From contig CM022678.1 in the NCBI GenBank assembly GCA_012295275.1, forward strand, positions 7,588,559 through 7,636,098: a stretch of DNA of 47,540 nucleotides, in the 5' to 3' direction. Shown one piece after another: positions 45,085 through 47,540 of the stretch; within the stretch, counting starts at the first letter, position 1, and each line of letters opens with the position of its first letter. This DNA is from Chrysomallon squamiferum. Lineage: Eukaryota; Mollusca; Gastropoda; Neomphalida; Peltospiridae. The notes beneath the pieces are model-generated. The model did not search any database and was not told where the DNA came from. It saw only the letters and a list, made by a program, of their open reading frames with translations. The position numbers were made by a program, and so were the translations under genes.

Positions 45085-45365
45085 TACTCAAACTAGGCAG
45101 TGCACCCACCAATGTGACTGACTCAGACCTGGACACTGAAGCCGACCACGTCAGACTACAACAAATCTTAAATTGGAGAGTCTTACACCAGGTCACCAAT
45201 CTCAACAGTAAAATGTCAGAGAGAAAAACTTGAAAAACTTGAACATGCTAAAACCAGGCAACGCAAAACATCAAAATGAAACCACTTGGCAGACAACTGT
45301 GATGGCTGTATGTGACAGTGGCAAAGACAAAAGCCTGGAAGTTGAGCAGCAGGTGACTTAGTATA
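45085..45365 (+). pseudogene. Coiled-coil gene, acidic exon, right-arm copy, frameshifted
   Basis: It reads SAPTNVTDSDLDTEADHVRL, QQ, then in another frame SLTPGHQSQQ, stop, then CDSGKDKSLEVEQQ. Compared with the left arm it has lost about 50 bases encoding the ADEKLNFGD part. Multiple frame changes suggest it is not translated as one exon. Adjoins a (TTTA)n tract as the other two family members do. Confidence 0.45.
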
Positions 45366-45470
45366 CTTCCATTGGCACTGTTTTATTTCTTTTTAGTTTT
45401 TATTTGTACTAGGAGTAATCAAAACAGTTTCATTTTTAACTCACAAAAAAAAACCAAAAAAAAAACCAAG

Positions 45471-45567
45471 AAGTACATGACTTAAGGAATGAAGTTGAGG
45501 TATTTGTGAAATCAGTTCATAAAGGAAAACAGATCTATGTTAATTTTGTTGAAGGTGTTTCTGAATG
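45471..45567 (+). CDS. Coiled-coil gene, helical exon, right-arm copy
   Basis: EVHDLRNEVEVFVKSVHK, GKQIYVNFVEG, with a donor candidate GGT/GTTTCT that joins in phase 0 to KVNQLVKD at 45924. Without splicing it would end VSE and TGA at 45565-45567. The predicted amphipathic helix would extend into the next exon as a coiled coil. No family assigned. Confidence 0.42.
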
Positions 45568-45923
45568 AAAAATTCTTCTTTAGCTTTAATTCATCTTTAT
45601 TTTAGATTTTTTTTTTATCTTTCTAGCTTTAAATTATCTTTCAGTAAATAATTTGAACTTATAACTGCATTATTAAATCTCATTAGATTACAAAACAAAA
45701 GATTTTAAACAAGGTTATATTTCAATTTTTAGTTTACTATAATTATATTGATTCATGCTGACTCAATTTATTGAGCCGTTTTACAACAAGGAAATACCAG
45801 TATTTACTCAATAATCTTTCTATTAGGTTTTACTGAATGATCTTTCTACTGGGTATCACATATATTTATAGGAATTGAAGAAACCAGTATTCTAATGTGT
45901 GGATTTTAACTGTATATTTTCAG

Positions 45924-46055
45924 AAGGTAAATCAGCTTGTTAAGGATAAAAATATTCAAGAAATTGTTGGTAAAATACAGAGTCAAACTGACATTTTGGA
46001 ACAAAGAGCAGCTTGCATCTCCAGTAGAGTTGAAGTATTTGGTGCTGTTCAGCAG
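45924..46055 (+). CDS. Coiled-coil gene, internal exon, right-arm copy (intact)
   Basis: Acceptor TATATTTTCAG before 45924, donor GTATTT after 46055, exactly 44 codons in phase 0: KVNQLVKDKNIQEIVGKI, QSQTDILEQRAACISSRVEV, FGAVQQ. A regular heptad-like pattern (L-V-x-x-x-x-I-x-x-I-V-x-x-I) suggests a coiled coil or helical bundle. It continues in phase to the terminal exon at 47199. The left-arm copy has TGA for the Cys. I recognise no known family. Confidence 0.62.
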
Positions 46056-47198
46056 GTATTTAAATACATTAGTCTTTGTAAACCTTTCCATTTTATTTCA
46101 TTTTTTTAAATATTTCCTCAGTCTTTCACAAAATTCTATGCAAAATATTTTCTCTTATACTGAATTAAGCATCATACATGAAAATATAATGTATTTGTGT
46201 TTTTGTAAACTGATGCACTGAAAATTAATAGTGTAGAATCAGTGTAAACCTTGTAATAATTTGCATGCCAGCCTAATAGAGTAGTGAACAGAACATTTGT
46301 ATAAATTTGTAATTTTCTGTTATAAATATCTCACTCTAAACTGAAATACAAACATTTATTACTTCATTTGGTAGCGCTAAAGATATTTACAGTATTTTGA
46401 AATTTAGTATAACGGATGGAATTTTGGTGGATTTGAAAGGTTGCATAAATTGGCTTGAAACATTTATCTTCTTTTCTTATTTTATCACATGCATGTATAA
46501 TGTTGTCTTTGTTTTAAATACATTTGAAAATATACCTTAATGATCATTATTGTAACTATTACCTGAATGCATAGGATAATTGTGGTTTATTTATAAGACA
46601 AAATGTATTTCATTAATGGCAAAAATTAAATTACATTAAAATGGCAGGAAAGAATATTACAATTAAATGTTTTAATTAATCAAATAATTTGTTATTAATG
46701 ATGTAACTATAACGATTAATTAAAGATTCTCAGAATAAACTCAAATGTATTTTCATCATGTTAGTATATTAGTATTTCAAGTAGAATCTGTATTAGAAAA
46801 CCATTTTCTTACTGTCTATTGTAATACTATACAGGTTTAAAATGTTTGTTTATTTAATATTCCTGGCAGTCATCTTAAACTGGACTAAGCATAGTGTCAA
46901 TATCAAATTTTACTAAGTTACATAATTATTCAAATATATTAAAACATATTTTTCATAAGCTCTTTTGCTGATGTATTGGTGTTTTAATCCTTTTGTATCA
47001 AAGATAAAAATAATATTAAACTGATTGAAATTAAGAATTTAAATATATTTAATCAATTATTTTTATTATTAATATTGTATGGGAAAAATAAAACTCTTGT
47101 TGCTAAGACAGTGAAATGCAGTTAGAGCTGACAACAAAAATTCCACTTGCACTTTATTTCATGTTTAGTTTATTAATGAATATTATATTTTGTTGTAG

Positions 47199-47279
47199 GA
47201 TCCTAGACAACAGAATCAAGCTGCCTCAGCCAGCACTTCAGTTGAAAATGCTGTAAAACACATTTTCAGAAAAGATTAA
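47199..47279 (+). CDS. Coiled-coil gene, terminal exon, right-arm copy
   Basis: Acceptor TTTTGTTGTAG before 47199. In phase 0 it reads DPRQQNQAASASTSVENAV, KHIFRKD, TAA at 47277-47279. With the exon at 45924 it gives an uninterrupted C-terminal stretch of 70 residues, so the right-arm copy could encode a working protein, subject to the doubtful upstream exons. Confidence 0.6.
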   Translation, partial: DPRQQNQAASASTSVENAVKHIFRKD

Positions 47280-47540
47280 CTAGAGCACCAGAATGCTATT
47301 ACATCACAGTCTTCCCTGTCCAGAGAAAGCACAACACTTTCAAGAGAAAATCTGTAAGATGATAAAATCAATCTAATTTGAATTTTGAAACCTCAGTGAT
47401 CTCCAAAAGACTGCATTGTCAATATTATCAGAACATCCAGTGTACACATTGTACTTCATAGCAGCTTGCACTGTTTTTATCATTGATGTGTATGCATGGT
47501 TATTCTAACTTTTTTCGCTGAAAGAGGAATAGAGATTCAT

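Larger units (their letters stand above)
42545..47540 (+). repeat. Right arm of the large inverted duplication
   Basis: Reverse-complement match of 24954-29605, running from the gap edge to the end of the window. The order is tetranucleotide repeat, CAMSAP exon fragment (43519), possible start exon (44350), acidic exon (45085), helical exon (45471), coiled-coil exon (45924) and terminal exon (47199). The copy here is the better preserved one for the coiled-coil exon. Confidence 0.93.

Noticed and set aside
45897-46221. Overlapping ORFs on both strands around the coiled-coil exon
   Set aside because: Only the frame matching both splice sites and the terminal exon phase is kept. The others are shadows.

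Overview
This is an AT-rich eukaryotic nuclear window, most likely from a mollusc and probably a gastropod. The evidence is small exons in long introns with GT-AG junctions, very heavy di-, tri- and tetranucleotide repeats, immunoglobulin (Ig) domains with extra cysteines of a type I associate with molluscs, and a recurring GGGAGATAACT motif that I recall as common in molluscan DNA. Two 200-N gaps (20222-20421 and 42341-42540) split it into three contigs. The species is not identified.

Layout. (1) 192-2950, + strand: the 3' end of an apparently intact type I transmembrane Ig-superfamily gene, with two Ig exons, a transmembrane exon and a short tail exon, all joined in phase 1. (2) 4430-4810, +: a CRE/TATA promoter-like stretch followed by a possible signal-peptide exon with no visible continuation. 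(3) 5865-8183, -: three phase-0 exons forming a complete three-repeat ricin B lectin domain, as at the C-terminus of polypeptide GalNAc-transferases. No catalytic exons were found. (4) 9.2-20 kb: a non-LTR retrotransposon relic, scattered unrecognised minus-strand exons, several direct duplications and a 57/61-bp minisatellite. (5) 20.4-24.9 kb: microsatellites and decayed tandem repeats. (6) 24954-29605 and 42545-47540: a roughly 5-kb inverted duplication whose right arm begins at the second gap. Both arms carry the 3' exons of a small unrecognised coiled-coil gene. (7) 29.6-33.3 kb, -: further unrecognised, partly decayed exons. (8) 34.07-41.55 kb, +: a CAMSAP/Patronin-like locus. A fragment of the N-terminal CAMSAP region is joined in frame to the C-terminal coiled coil and a nearly complete CKK microtubule-minus-end-binding domain. 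One in-frame TGA and one frameshift make it look like a decaying partial duplicate.

I see no bacterial-style operon, CRISPR array, rRNA or tRNA. The genes do not form an evident pathway. The main interest is structural: a CAMSAP-derived exon occurs three times, a coiled-coil gene family occurs in two to three copies, and the palindrome may be real or may be an unremoved alternative haplotype. All comparisons were made by eye. Exon boundaries rest on GT/AG sites and reading phase, without transcript evidence.
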